Below, in pieces: positions 51,054 through 60,504 of a stretch of 64,000 bases of DNA (position 1 is the stretch's first letter; each line of letters opens with the position of its first letter). The notes under the pieces were generated by a model that was not told where the DNA came from, ran no database searches, and saw only the letters and a list, made by a program, of their open reading frames with translations. The stretch covers positions 186,001 through 250,000 of the forward strand of contig CP022114.1 of assembly GCA_002211745.1 (NCBI GenBank), in the 5' to 3' direction. The translations under genes were made by a program, and so were the position numbers. This DNA is from Kluyvera genomosp. 3 (GTDB lineage: Bacteria > Pseudomonadota > Gammaproteobacteria > Enterobacterales > Enterobacteriaceae).

Positions 51054-51992
51054 TTATTCGCCTAACGCTTCACGCGTGGGTAAACCTTCACTGTCGCCCT
51101 GAACCTGAATGGCCAGCGCGCCAATTTTATTGCCTCGGGTGACGGCCTGATGCAGCGAGCGGCCTTCCAGCAGCGCGCTGATGACGCCTACGGCAAAACC
51201 GTCCCCGGCACCGACGGTGTCGACCACGTTATCCACTTTTACCGGGGCAACGTTGCCCTGTTCACCGGAGGCTGTTTTGTACCAGGCGCCGTCAGCGCCC
51301 GTTTTCAGCACCACCGCTTTCACCCCCTGATTGAGATAGAAATCGGCGATGCCTTCTGGCGTCTGCTGTCCGGTTAAAATCATGCCTTCTTTCAAACCGG
51401 GTAAAACCCAGTCAGCCTGGAATGCAAGCTGGTTGAGTTTCTCCACCATTTCCGCTTCGCTTTTCCACAGCACCGGACGCAGGTTCGGGTCGAAGGAGAG
51501 GGTTTTGCCCTGCGCTTTCATCGTGCGGGCCGTGTGGTCCAGCAGCGCATAAGAGCTGGCAGAGAGCGCCGCCGCCACGCCGCTTAAGTGCAGGTGGCGG
51601 GCGCTGGCGAAGTATTCATCGTGATAATCGGCAACGGAGAGATGGCTGGCAGCGGAGCCTTTGCGGAAGTACTCCACAATGGGATCGGTTCCATTTTCGA
51701 CTTTAGATTTTAACTGAAAGCCGGTTGTATGCTGCGGGTCGATGGTGACGCCGCAAGCATCAATACCTTCTTTTTTCAGCGAGTTAAGGACAAAGCGTCC
51801 AAAGCTATCGTTGCCCACGCGGCTGACCCAACCCACCTTCAGCCCCAGGCGCGCCAGACCGGTGGCCACGTTCAGCTCCGCTCCCGCCACGCGCTTGATA
51901 AAATGCTCCACGTCGGCCACGTCGCCGGTTTGCGTCGCCACAAACATCGCCATCGCTTCGCCGATGGTGATGACATCCAGGGAATGTTTCAT
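51054..51992 (-). CDS. kguK: PfkB-family sugar-acid kinase (2-ketogluconokinase-like)
   Basis: 312 residues, intact ribokinase-fold kinase. GEAMAMFVATQTG start, sugar-binding GAELNVATGLARLG, and C-terminal signature DTVGAGDGFAVGVISALLEG with the catalytic Asp. Predicted to phosphorylate 2-keto-D-gluconate at O-6 with ATP; a 2-keto-3-deoxygluconate kinase reading is possible from sequence alone, but the neighbours favour KguK. Three bases after kguE. Confidence 0.82.
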   Translation of the reverse strand: MKHSLDVITIGEAMAMFVATQTGDVADVEHFIKRVAGAELNVATGLARLGLKVGWVSRVGNDSFGRFVLNSLKKEGIDACGVTIDPQHTTGFQLKSKVENGTDPIVEYFRKGSAASHLSVADYHDEYFASARHLHLSGVAAALSASSYALLDHTARTMKAQGKTLSFDPNLRPVLWKSEAEMVEKLNQLAFQADWVLPGLKEGMILTGQQTPEGIADFYLNQGVKAVVLKTGADGAWYKTASGEQGNVAPVKVDNVVDTVGAGDGFAVGVISALLEGRSLHQAVTRGNKIGALAIQVQGDSEGLPTREALGE

Positions 51993-51995
51993 CGC

Positions 51996-52745
51996 TTACT
52001 CCTTACGTAATAGTTCGACATAGCGGCGGGTAACCGCAGCCAGGTCGGCCCCTTCCAGCGGAAACTCAATTCCACGCGGCACATCGATTGGGAGCTGGTT
52101 TAGCAGCGCCAGCCAGCGGGCGTCGGCCTCATCGGGCGGAACCGCGCGGTAGCTGTCGTGATGCGGCACGGCGGCTTTGACGTGGATATAACCGACGGAC
52201 GGCGCCAGCTGCTCCGCCGCCGCTTCTGGCGTATCGCCGACCCACAGCCAGTTGCCCATATCGAACGTGAGCTGTACGGGAAGTTTCTGCATATGGCAGG
52301 CGGCGTTGAAACGTTGCATTGGCGGCAGACGTCCACAGGACGTTTGATCGTTCTCGACCACCAGTTTCATGCCGCTGCTCGCCAGCCAGTCGCGTAGCGT
52401 GTTGAACGACTCGGTATGGCGAAAGTGGCCCAGCGACACTTTCAGCCACAGCGCACGCAGCGTGGTGGCTTCCTGAAGCAAAGCGGGGAGCAGAGGATTA
52501 AGGGAACCATCGCCCATAAACAGCGCTTCGGGCGCGGAGTAACAGGCCTGCAGGCCGGATGATTGAATCGCCGATGCCAGCGCGGGCAGCGTCTGAAGCT
52601 CTGCGGAGGTAAACATCTCGCGGCGGATTTCTACGCCGTCAGCTCCGGCAGCTGCGATGATGGGCAGCATGGCCGCTTGCCCGCCTGCGCTGCGTACCGC
52701 GTCGTGGCCATAAGCGGCGGTGACCACCATAATTTTTCTTTGCAT
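51996..52745 (-). CDS. kguE: Sugar phosphate isomerase/epimerase-like protein (KguE type)
   Basis: 249 residues, intact, AP-endonuclease-2 TIM barrel fold. Metal-ligand positions are seen in GVEIRREMF (Glu), LVVENDQ (Glu), LTFDMGNWLW (Asp) and YIHVKAA (His). First gene of the kguE-kguK-kguT-ghrB run. Its chemical role in 2-ketogluconate use is not well settled in the family. Confidence 0.8.
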   Translation of the reverse strand: MQRKIMVVTAAYGHDAVRSAGGQAAMLPIIAAAGADGVEIRREMFTSAELQTLPALASAIQSSGLQACYSAPEALFMGDGSLNPLLPALLQEATTLRALWLKVSLGHFRHTESFNTLRDWLASSGMKLVVENDQTSCGRLPPMQRFNAACHMQKLPVQLTFDMGNWLWVGDTPEAAAEQLAPSVGYIHVKAAVPHHDSYRAVPPDEADARWLALLNQLPIDVPRGIEFPLEGADLAAVTRRYVELLRKE

Positions 52746-52783
52746 AGGGACTCCGAATCTAACGCTATGTCTAATACGCTAGA

Positions 52784-52797
52784 TGGAATCGGTTCCA
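52784..52797. promoter_or_regulatory. LacI-type operator upstream of kguE
   Basis: TGGAATCGGTTCCA, a 14-bp near-palindrome with central CG, 39 bp before the kguE ATG. It is the expected size and layout for a PtxS/LacI-family operator, and the LacI-type regulator gene lies directly upstream. Confidence 0.65.
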
Positions 52798-52845
52798 AAG
52801 AAAATCTCACTGTGTTGAATTTATGATCGCCATCACGAAGGAAGA

Positions 52846-53861
52846 TTAACGGGCCGTGGAACCGCGCACGATCAGCTCGCCGGAAAAGACCTGCTCATGA
52901 ATGGCATCCGCCGCCCCTTCAATGCGCCGCACCACCTGCTCTACGGCGGCGTAGCCAATCTGCCAGGTCGGCTGCTTGAGGGTGGTAATGCCCACGCCCG
53001 CCAGTTCGGCCCATTCCAGTTCGTCAAACCCCAGCAGGCCGATGTCGCTGCCCCAGTTCAGGCCGATACGCTTGAGCGAGCGTGCAACCTGAAGGGTCAG
53101 CGCGCCGTTGGCGGAGATCACCGCTTTACGCATTCCGCGGTGCTGCTGGTGGAATTGACGCAGCGTGTTATCAAGCTGAGCGTTCTCTGCCAGCGGCACT
53201 TCGGCATTTTCGGCGACGACGCCGGGATAGCGGGCCAGCGTGGCGCGGAAGGCGCTCAGGCGTTCGCGCCGGGTGTTAACGGTGCCGAGCGGTTCGCTGA
53301 GGAACAGCAGCGCCTCAAATCCTTGCTCAATCAGGTGTTCAGTGGCGGTGGTAGCGGCCTGAGTGTTATCCAGCCCGACCACGTCGCAGGCGAAGTCAGG
53401 AATTTTACGGTCGATTAGCACCATCGGTAGCGCGGACTGCTGCAAACGTTGCAGCCCTCTTCACGCATGCCGACGGCGTTGACGACAATCCCTTCGACCT
53501 GATAGCTGCGCAGCAGATCAAGATAGTGCAGCTCCTGGTCCACCTCGTTATTGGTGTTACACACCAGCGGGGTGAAGCCTTTTTCGCGGCAGGCGGCTTC
53601 AATGCCGCTAAGCACATTGACGGAGTAGGGGTTAGTGATATCGGCAATGATCAGGCCTATCAGACGGGTGCGCCCGCGCTTCAGGCTGCGGGCCATCAGG
53701 CTTGGGCGATAGTCGAGCTCGGCAATGGCGGCTTCAATGCGGGCCAGCAGCGCGTCGGAGAGCAGATGCTTCTCGCCGTTAAGGTAACGGGAAATGCTGG
53801 TTTTGCCGGTTTTCGCCGCTTTTGCCACATCGCTGATGGTGGGGCGCGCTGATTTTGCCAT
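52846..53861 (-). CDS. ptxS: LacI-family regulator of the 2-ketogluconate operon (frameshifted)
   Basis: 338 residues after repair. N-terminal HTH ISDVAKAAKTGKTSISRYLN with hinge RPSLMARSLKRGRTRLIG, then periplasmic-binding-like effector domain ending SGELIVRGSTAR. One G missing near 53456 (MREEGLQRLQQSALP expected). Start MAKSARPT at 53861 (GAAGG upstream); the longer reading from 53918 is not conserved. Likely repressor, induced by 2-ketogluconate as PtxS is; also similar to E. coli GntR/IdnR-type proteins. Confidence 0.82.
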
Positions 53862-53955
53862 GGGAAGGTCTCTCGCCTGAAAGTGACAACACCTTAGCGC
53901 GAAAATCTGTCTAATCAAGTATTTTGCCGGGTGGAGAGGCCACCCGGCGATAAGA

Positions 53956-54617
53956 TTACTGCATCGGGCTTAAGGTAATTTCTACGCGACGGTTCTGCGC
54001 TTTGCCTTCTTCGGTGCTGTTGCTGGCGATAGGATTCGCTGGCCCCATACCGGTGGTACGCACGCGTGCAGCGGCGACGCCCTGGGTGATAAGCGAGCTG
54101 GCCACCGAGTCGGCGCGCTGCTGAGACAGTTTCATGTTAAGCTGCTGGCTACCGGTGCTGTCGGTATAGCCGACAACATTCACCGCAGTTTTCTCATACT
54201 CTTTCAGCACCATGGCGACGCCGGTTAAGGTATTGGCGCCTGCTGGTTTTAGAGTGGCGGAGGAGCTGTCGAAGGTAACGTTATTTGGCATATTCAGCAC
54301 GATATTGTCACCGTTACGAGTGACGCTGACGCCGGTCCCCTGCATTTTTTGGCGTAGTTTCGCTTCCTGCACGTCCATGTAATAACCCACGCCGCCGCCG
54401 AGCGCTGCCCCGCGGCTGCGCCGATCAGCGCGCCTTTACCGCGATCTTTCTTTGAAGACGAGAGCGCGCCAACGCCCGCGCCCACCAACGAGCCAATGCC
54501 CGCGCCGATACCGGATTTACCCACTTCGCGCTCGCCGGTGTAAGGGTTTGTGGTGCAGCCTGATATTGCCAGCGCGCCGCTCACGATGGCAGCAATCGCA
54601 AATACACGTTTTTTCAT
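53956..54617 (-). CDS. yiaD: OmpA-family lipoprotein YiaD (frameshifted)
   Basis: Outer-membrane lipoprotein with peptidoglycan-binding domain; in E. coli a multicopy suppressor of a BamD defect. Lipobox ISGC (Cys21), glycine-zipper segment GKSGIGAGIGSLVGAGVGAL, then OmpA-like domain with VNVVGYTDSTGSQQLNMKLS and RVEITLSPMQ end. One G missing in the GGGG run near 54410 (AAGAALGGGVGYYMD expected). Repaired length 220 residues. Confidence 0.93.
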
Positions 54618-54774
54618 CTTAATTCCTTAATGACATTCTTATTTTTCGCCACAGCGACGGTGGCGCGTCATTATGACTGGCGAAATTGCTGAAAATTCTT
54701 GGGAACTCTCTGAAATTTGTAAGTAACATTGAATGGCGCAAAACATAACCGACACCACCTGCAGGAGCGCCCAT

Positions 54775-57106
54775 TTGTCTACGTCATCTTCTCCCTATAC
54801 CGTTTTAACCGCAGCCCACTGGGGCCCTATGCTTGTCGAGACAGACGGCGAGCAGGTGTTCTCCTCACGCGGGGCGCTACAAACGTCGTTTACCAATTCG
54901 CTGCAAAGCGTGGTGCGCGATCAGGTGCACAGTAAAACCCGTGTGCGTTACCCCATGGTGCGAAAAGGCTTCCTGGCCTCGCCGGATAGCCCTCAAGGAC
55001 TACGCGGGCAGGACGAGTTTGTGCGGGTAAGCTGGGATGACGCGCTCGCGCTGATCGATAGCCAGCATCGCCGTATTCGTGAAACCTATGGCCCGGCGTC
55101 GATTTTTGCCGGCTCGTACGGTTGGCGTTCTAACGGCGTATTGCACAAGGCGGCGACGCTGCTACAGCGCTATATGAGCCTGGCGGGCGGCTACACCGGC
55201 CATCTGGGGATTACTCGACCGGGGCTGCGCAGGCAATCATGCCGCACGTGGTGGGCGGTAATGAGGTGTATCAGCAGCAAACCAGCTGGCCCATGGTGCT
55301 GGAACATACCGACGTGGTGGTGTTATGGAGTGCTAACCCGCTGAATACGCTGAAAATCGCCTGGAATGCTTCCGACGAGCAGGGGTTGCCTTATTTTGAA
55401 CAACTGCGCCAGAGCGGTAAGAGACTGATCTGTATCGATCCGATGCGTTCGGAAACCGTCGACTTCTTTGGCGAGTCGATGGAGTGGATCGCTCCGCACA
55501 TGGGCACCGACGTGGCGTTGATGCTCGGCATTGCCCACACGCTACTGAACAATAACTGGCACGATAGCGACTTTTTAACGCGTTATACCGCAGGTTTCCC
55601 GGTATTTGCTCAATATCTGTTGGGTGAAGGCGATGGCGAAGCCAAAACCGCCGAGTGGGCAGCCGCCATTTGTGGTGTTCATGCCGATAAAATTCGCGAA
55701 CTGGCAGAAGTTTTCCATAAAAATACCACCATGCTGATGTCCGGCTGGGGGATGCAGCGCCAGCAGTACGGCGAGCAAAAGCACTGGATGCTGGTTACGC
55801 TGGCGGCAATGCTAGGGCAGATTGGTACGCCGGGCGGCGGCTTTGGGCTGTCGTATCATTTCGCCAACGGCGGCAACCCGACGCGGCGCGCGGCGGTGCT
55901 GGGCTCAATGCAGGGCACGGTGCCGGGCGGCGTTGATGCGGTCGATAAAATCCCGGTCGCACGCATTGTCGAAGCGCTGGAAAACCCCGGCGCGCCGTAT
56001 CAGCACAACGGTATGGACCGCCACTTCCCGGATATTCGCTTTGTCTGGTGGGCGGGCGGCGCCAACTTTACCCATCATCAGGATACCAACCGGCTGATTC
56101 GCGCCTGGCAGAAGCCTGAACTGGTGGTGATTTCTGAATGCAACTGGACGGCGGCGGCACGGCATGCGGATATCGTCCTGCCCGCCACCACCTCCTTTGA
56201 GCGCAATGACCTGACCATGACCGGCGACTACAGCAACCAGCACCTGGTGCCGATGAAGCAGGTTGTGCCGCCCGCGATGAAGCCCGTGACGACTTTACGG
56301 TGTTTGCCGACCTGTCTGAGCGCTGGGAGTCGGGCGGTCGGGCGCGCTTTACCGAAGGGAAAAGCGAGCTGGAGTGGCTGGAGACCTTCTACCGAATCGC
56401 CGCTCAACGCGGCGCGAGCCAGCAGGTGACGCTGCCGCCATTTGCGCGTTTCTGGCAGGATAACGCGCTGATTGAAATGCCGGAAAGCGAGCAGAACGCG
56501 GATTTTGTTCGCTTTTCTGCCTTCCGCGCCGATCCGCTGGCTAATCCGTTGAAAACGCCGAGCGGTAAAATCGAAATTTACTCCGAGCGTATTGCCAGCT
56601 TCCAGTATGCCGATTGTCCGCCGCATCCGATGTGGCTGGAGCCGGACGAATGGCATGGCAACGCGCATCCCGGGCAGCTGCAGTTGCTGTCGGCGCATCC
56701 GGCGCACCGTCTTCATAGCCAGCTTAACCATACATCTCTGCGTGAACGTTATGCGGTGTCGGGGCGTGAGCCGATTACCCTCCATCCGCAGGATGCGAAG
56801 ATACGGCAGATTGCCGATGGCGATCTGGTCCGCGTCTGGAACCACCGGGGACAGGTGCTGGCTGGCGCGGTTGTCAGTGACGGTATTAAGCCCGGCGTGA
56901 TGTGCCTGCATGAAGGGGCGTGGCCTGATTTTGCGCACGAGGAAGGCGGAATTTGCAAAAACGGTGCGGTCAACGTTCTGACCAAAGATATCCCCAGCTC
57001 GCGGCTGGGGAATGGCTGCGCCGGCAACACGGCGCTGGCATGGGTCGAGAAATATGATGGGCCGGCGCTTACGCTAACGGCGTTTGATCCGCCTGCCAAC
57101 GCATAA
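54775..57106 (+). CDS. bisC: Biotin sulfoxide reductase (two frameshifts)
   Basis: Cytoplasmic molybdopterin-guanine-dinucleotide enzyme of the DMSO reductase family, reducing biotin d-sulfoxide and methionine sulfoxide. [18 protein letters not shown] near the N-terminus includes the Mo-ligand Ser; [16 protein letters not shown] and [10 protein letters not shown] follow. Breaks near 55207 (GGGGG expected) and 56284 (CCCC expected). Start TTG at 54775: AGGAG lies seven bases upstream and the protein is then 777 residues, E. coli's length; the ATG at 54733 has no ribosome site. 38 bp convergent overlap with yiaC. Confidence 0.93.
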
Positions 57107-57518
57107 TCCACGTGGGATGCCGGGTCTCCTCCTGCCACGCGCTGTCTTCAATACGAAAACCCTGCGCGTGGTAGAAATTTACCGCCCGGCTGTTTTTTTG
57201 ATAGACCTCCAGGCTGAGATCGGCAAAGTGCTGTTTAACGACGTTGAGCAGCGCATGGCCGATGCCCTGACGGATGGCTTCCGGGGCAACAAACAGTGCA
57301 CCGACAAAGCGCGATTCAATAACGCTGATGAATCCCTGTAAACGCTGTTGCTCATCTTCCCACACCCAGGTTTCCGCGGCGGGAAGGTAGGTATCGCGCA
57401 CAATGCTTAAGCTCTCCTGCCAGTACTGGGCGTTAATAAACGGGTGCGCAAAGGTAGTGCTTTCTAACCACAGCTCAAGTAAAGGGTCGAGCTGCTTAGT
57501 GTTCCATTTTCTGATCAT
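57069..57518 (-). CDS. yiaC: GNAT acetyltransferase YiaC
   Basis: 149 residues, intact; E. coli YiaC is a protein lysine acetyltransferase. GNAT acetyl-CoA motif [15 protein letters not shown] (Q/RxxGxG/A) about residues 78-92 and C-terminal [19 protein letters not shown]. Its start lies 23 bases inside the upstream tag gene, so the two are coupled; its 3' end overlaps bisC. Confidence 0.92.
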   Translation of the reverse strand: MIRKWNTKQLDPLLELWLESTTFAHPFINAQYWQESLSIVRDTYLPAAETWVWEDEQQRLQGFISVIESRFVGALFVAPEAIRQGIGHALLNVVKQHFADLSLEVYQKNSRAVNFYHAQGFRIEDSAWQEETRHPTWIMRWQADQTPLA

Positions 57519-58077
57519 GCTGAACTCCAGGATGGCAGAAGCAGGTGGTCACATGGTCGTTGACCAGCCCGCAGGCTTGCATGAAGGAATAACAGATGGT
57601 GGTGCCCACGAATTTAAAACCACGTTTTTTCAGCGCTTTTGACAGCGCGTCGGAGGCGGGCGTCGACGTCGCGATTTCGCCCAGCGTTGCGGCCTGAGTG
57701 ACGACCGGGGTGTTATCGACAAACGACCAGACGAAGTCATTGAATGATTCACCGCTGGCCTCCATCGCCAGGAAGGCGCGGGCGTTGCCGATAATCGCCT
57801 GAATTTTACCCCGGTGGCGAATGATGCCAGCGTCCAGCACCAGCCGCTCGACGTCTTCTTCAGTCATGGCGGCGACCTTTGCCGGGTCGAAATGGTGGAA
57901 GGCACGACGATAGTTTTCACGCTTTTTCAGCACGGTTATCCAGGAAAGTCCGGCCTGCTGGCCTTCCAGGCAGATCATCTCGAACAGTTTCTGGTTATCT
58001 CTTTGGGGTACGCCCCATTCGGTATCGTGATACTCGATGTAAAGCGGATCCTGGCTTACCCAACCACAGCGCTGCAT
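57496..58077 (-). CDS. tag: 3-methyladenine DNA glycosylase I
   Basis: Constitutive base-excision enzyme removing 3-methyladenine. 193 residues, intact. MQRCGWVSQDPLYIEYHDTE start with the first zinc Cys and catalytic Glu region (EWGVP), GLSWITVLKKRENYR, and C-terminal GFKFVGTTICYSFMQACGLV plus the HTTCFCH-type zinc ligands (DHVTTCFCH). Start at 58077 follows the family; the longer reading from 58146 is not conserved. Confidence 0.95.
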   Translation of the reverse strand: MQRCGWVSQDPLYIEYHDTEWGVPQRDNQKLFEMICLEGQQAGLSWITVLKKRENYRRAFHHFDPAKVAAMTEEDVERLVLDAGIIRHRGKIQAIIGNARAFLAMEASGESFNDFVWSFVDNTPVVTQAATLGEIATSTPASDALSKALKKRGFKFVGTTICYSFMQACGLVNDHVTTCFCHPGVQHDQKMEH

Positions 58078-58220
58078 TTTCTTCTCCCTGCTTTGTCGAA
58101 ATAATAAAACCCTGCACTTCGCTTGACGCCTGTCATAAAGAGACAATAGTTAATACAGGGAACTTTATCCCTGAAAACATAACAATAACTGCCAAAATTG
58201 GCTCTTTCTGGAGTCACTTA

Positions 58221-58926
58221 ATGAATAATAAGAAATGCAATGGCCTTTGGCGATGTGCTGCGCCAGCGTCGGTTTTTGTGTGGATGTTAGTATCGCCACA
58301 CGCGAATGCCTGGCAACAGGAATATATCGTGACTGACTCACAAAGTAATACTGCCGAGCGCTATACATGGGATAGCGATCACCAACCGCGGTACAACGAC
58401 ATTCTGGCGGAACGTATTGATGCCATGCAAACTGGCTCGGGCTGAATATGAATGTGCCGGACTCGACGCCGCTCGATGCAACCAAAACGATGAGCGTTGG
58501 CTGGAATTTCCCGCTGACGGAGGGCCTAACCACTGGGCCAGTCGCGACGTGGCATTATGATGGCTCTCCGGGCTTTATGTGGAATGAATTTGGCGATACC
58601 GCCAGCGCCGGTGCGCAGACCGACCCGCTCTGGCACGCAAGCGTAAGCACCCTCGGTTGGCGCCTGGATTCGCACCCGTGGCTGGGCATTCGCCCGTGGG
58701 CGCAGGTGAGCTATAACCAGCAGTTTGGCGAGAATCAGTGGAAGGCGCAGTCTGGCCTCAACCGAATGCCGACCACGACGCAGGACGGTAATTGGGTGGA
58801 TGTGACCGTGGGGCAGATATGTTACTGAATTCACATCTGGCAGCGTATGCCGCGCTCTCGCAGGCGGATAATATGGCGGCGGGTGCAAACTATCTGTATA
58901 CCATGGGCGTCAGCGCGCGCTTTTAA
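58221..58926 (+). CDS. yhjY: Autotransporter beta-domain protein YhjY (two frameshifts)
   Basis: Predicted outer-membrane barrel of the autotransporter/EstA type with no passenger domain. Signal peptide residues 1-30 (VSPHANA end), then amphipathic strands such as TMSVGWNFPLTEGLTTG and WLGIRPWAQVSYNQQFG, and the terminal Phe (YTMGVSARF) expected for Bam-dependent insertion. Breaks near 58440 and 58811, one G each. Repaired length 235 residues. Position between tag and yhjX equals E. coli yhjY. Function unknown. Confidence 0.82.
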
Positions 58927-58985
58927 TCACGCAATATATTCAGCGGCGGAATCATTTTTTTCAATGTCATTCATTCCGCCGCTGA

Positions 58986-59016
58986 TGCATTTCATTCCGT
59001 CCTGAATGCATTTCAT
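58986..59016. promoter_or_regulatory. Tandem YpdB-type binding site upstream of yhjX
   Basis: Two direct repeats TGCATTTCAT (58986-58995 and 59007-59016) spaced by exactly 11 bp. YpdB, the LytTR response regulator of the pyruvate-sensing YpdAB system, binds direct repeats of GGCATTTCAT with 11-bp spacing in the E. coli yhjX promoter. The site lies 73-103 bp before the ATG. Confidence 0.85.
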
Positions 59017-59088
59017 GCCTTTTTGAACCAGCGAAAATGTTAACTTCGTTATCGTTGGCAGCAGTTAATTCAAGAAGGCATCTTCATC

Positions 59089-60290
59089 ATGAACGCTGCA
59101 ACTAAAAATCACACCCGCTGGCTGACATTGTTCGGCACCATTATTACCCAGTTCGCCTTAGGTTCTGTCTATACCTGGAGCCTGTTCAACAGCGCGCTGT
59201 CCAGCAAACTGGACGCGTCGGTCAGCCAGGTAGCGTTCTCCTTTGGTTTACTCAGCCTGGGTCTGGCGCTCTCCTCTTCCGTGGCCGGTAAACTGCAGGA
59301 ACGCTTTGGCGTGAAACGCGTCACCATCGCTTCCGGCGTGCTGTTGGGCTTGGCTTCCTGCTGACGGCACATGCGAACAGCCTGATGATGCTGTGGCTGA
59401 GCGCCGGTATCATCGTCGGCCTGGCAGACGGCGCGGGCTATCTGCTGACGCTCTCCAACTGTGTGAAATGGTTCCCGGAACGTAAGGGGCTGATTTCCGC
59501 CTTTGCCATCGGTTCTTACGGCTTAGGTAGCCTCGGCTTCAAATTTATCGACAGCCAGCTGCTGGCGACCGTCGGGCTGGAAAAAACCTTTATGATTTGG
59601 GGCGCGATCGTGCTGGTGATGATCGTCTTCGGCGCGATGCTGATGAAAGACGCGCCGAATCAGGAAGTCCAGAAACATAACGGCGTGATGGAAAACGACT
59701 TCACGCTGGCGGAATCGATGCGTAAACCGCAGTACTGGATGCTGGCGGTGATGTTCCTGACCGCCTGTATGAGCGGCCTGTATGTGATTGGTGTTGCTAA
59801 AGACATCGCACAGGGGATGGTGCATCTGGATCTGGCCACCGCAGCCAACGCCGTTACCGTTATCTCCATTGCCAACCTGAGCGGTCGTCTGGTGCTGGGT
59901 ATCCTGTCTGACAAAATCGCTCGTATCCGTGTGATTACCATTGGTCAGATTATCTCGCTGGTGGGTATGGCCGCGCTGCTGTTTGCACCGCTGAACGAAA
60001 TGACCTTCTTCGCGGCGATTGCCTGTGTAGCCTTTAACTTCGGCGGTACCATCACCGTGTTCCCATCGCTGGTGAGTGAATTCTTCGGCCTGAACAATCT
60101 GGCGAAAAACTACGGCGTGATTTACTTAGGATTTGGTATCGGCAGCATCTGCGGTTCGTTGATCGCCTCTCTGTTTGGCGGCTTCTACGTCACCTTCTGC
60201 GTTATCTTTGCCCTGCTGATTATCTCGCTGGCGCTGTCGACCACCATTCGCCAGCCGAAAACGGAAATTCTGCACGAAGCGCACGCTTAA
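59089..60290 (+). CDS. yhjX: MFS transporter YhjX (pyruvate-regulated; frameshifted)
   Basis: Oxalate:formate-antiporter-family MFS protein; in E. coli it is the YpdAB target and is implicated in pyruvate uptake. Twelve helices; FGTIITQFALGSVYTWSLFN in helix 1, GIIVGLADGAGYLL, GYGVIYLGFGIGSICGSLIA-type segment near the C-terminus. One G missing at 59346-59348 (LLGLGFLLTAHAN expected). Repaired length 400 residues. Confidence 0.93.
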
Positions 60291-60317
60291 CATTATCACT
60301 CCTTTCAATAAGATGAT

Positions 60318-60351
60318 TCAGGCCAAATATTTTTGTAAATATTTGGCCTGA
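60318..60351. terminator. Palindromic terminator after yhjX
   Basis: TCAGGCCAAATATTT-TTGT-AAATATTTGGCCTGA, a fifteen-base-pair perfect stem 27 bp after yhjX. AT-rich top and no long T-run: termination or mRNA end stabilisation. Confidence 0.65.
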
Positions 60352-60504
60352 TCACATCCGCAGCGAATACTTTTCCCCTTTCTTGTTGTCTACTTACCGC
60401 GCTTGCAAATGCGGCCCTTTGGGCAAATCGCATAAATTAACTAGTTTACTAATTATTTGATTTGTGACTGGTTTTTTATTTTCCCTTTTTCCAGGGTTTT
60501 TCGA

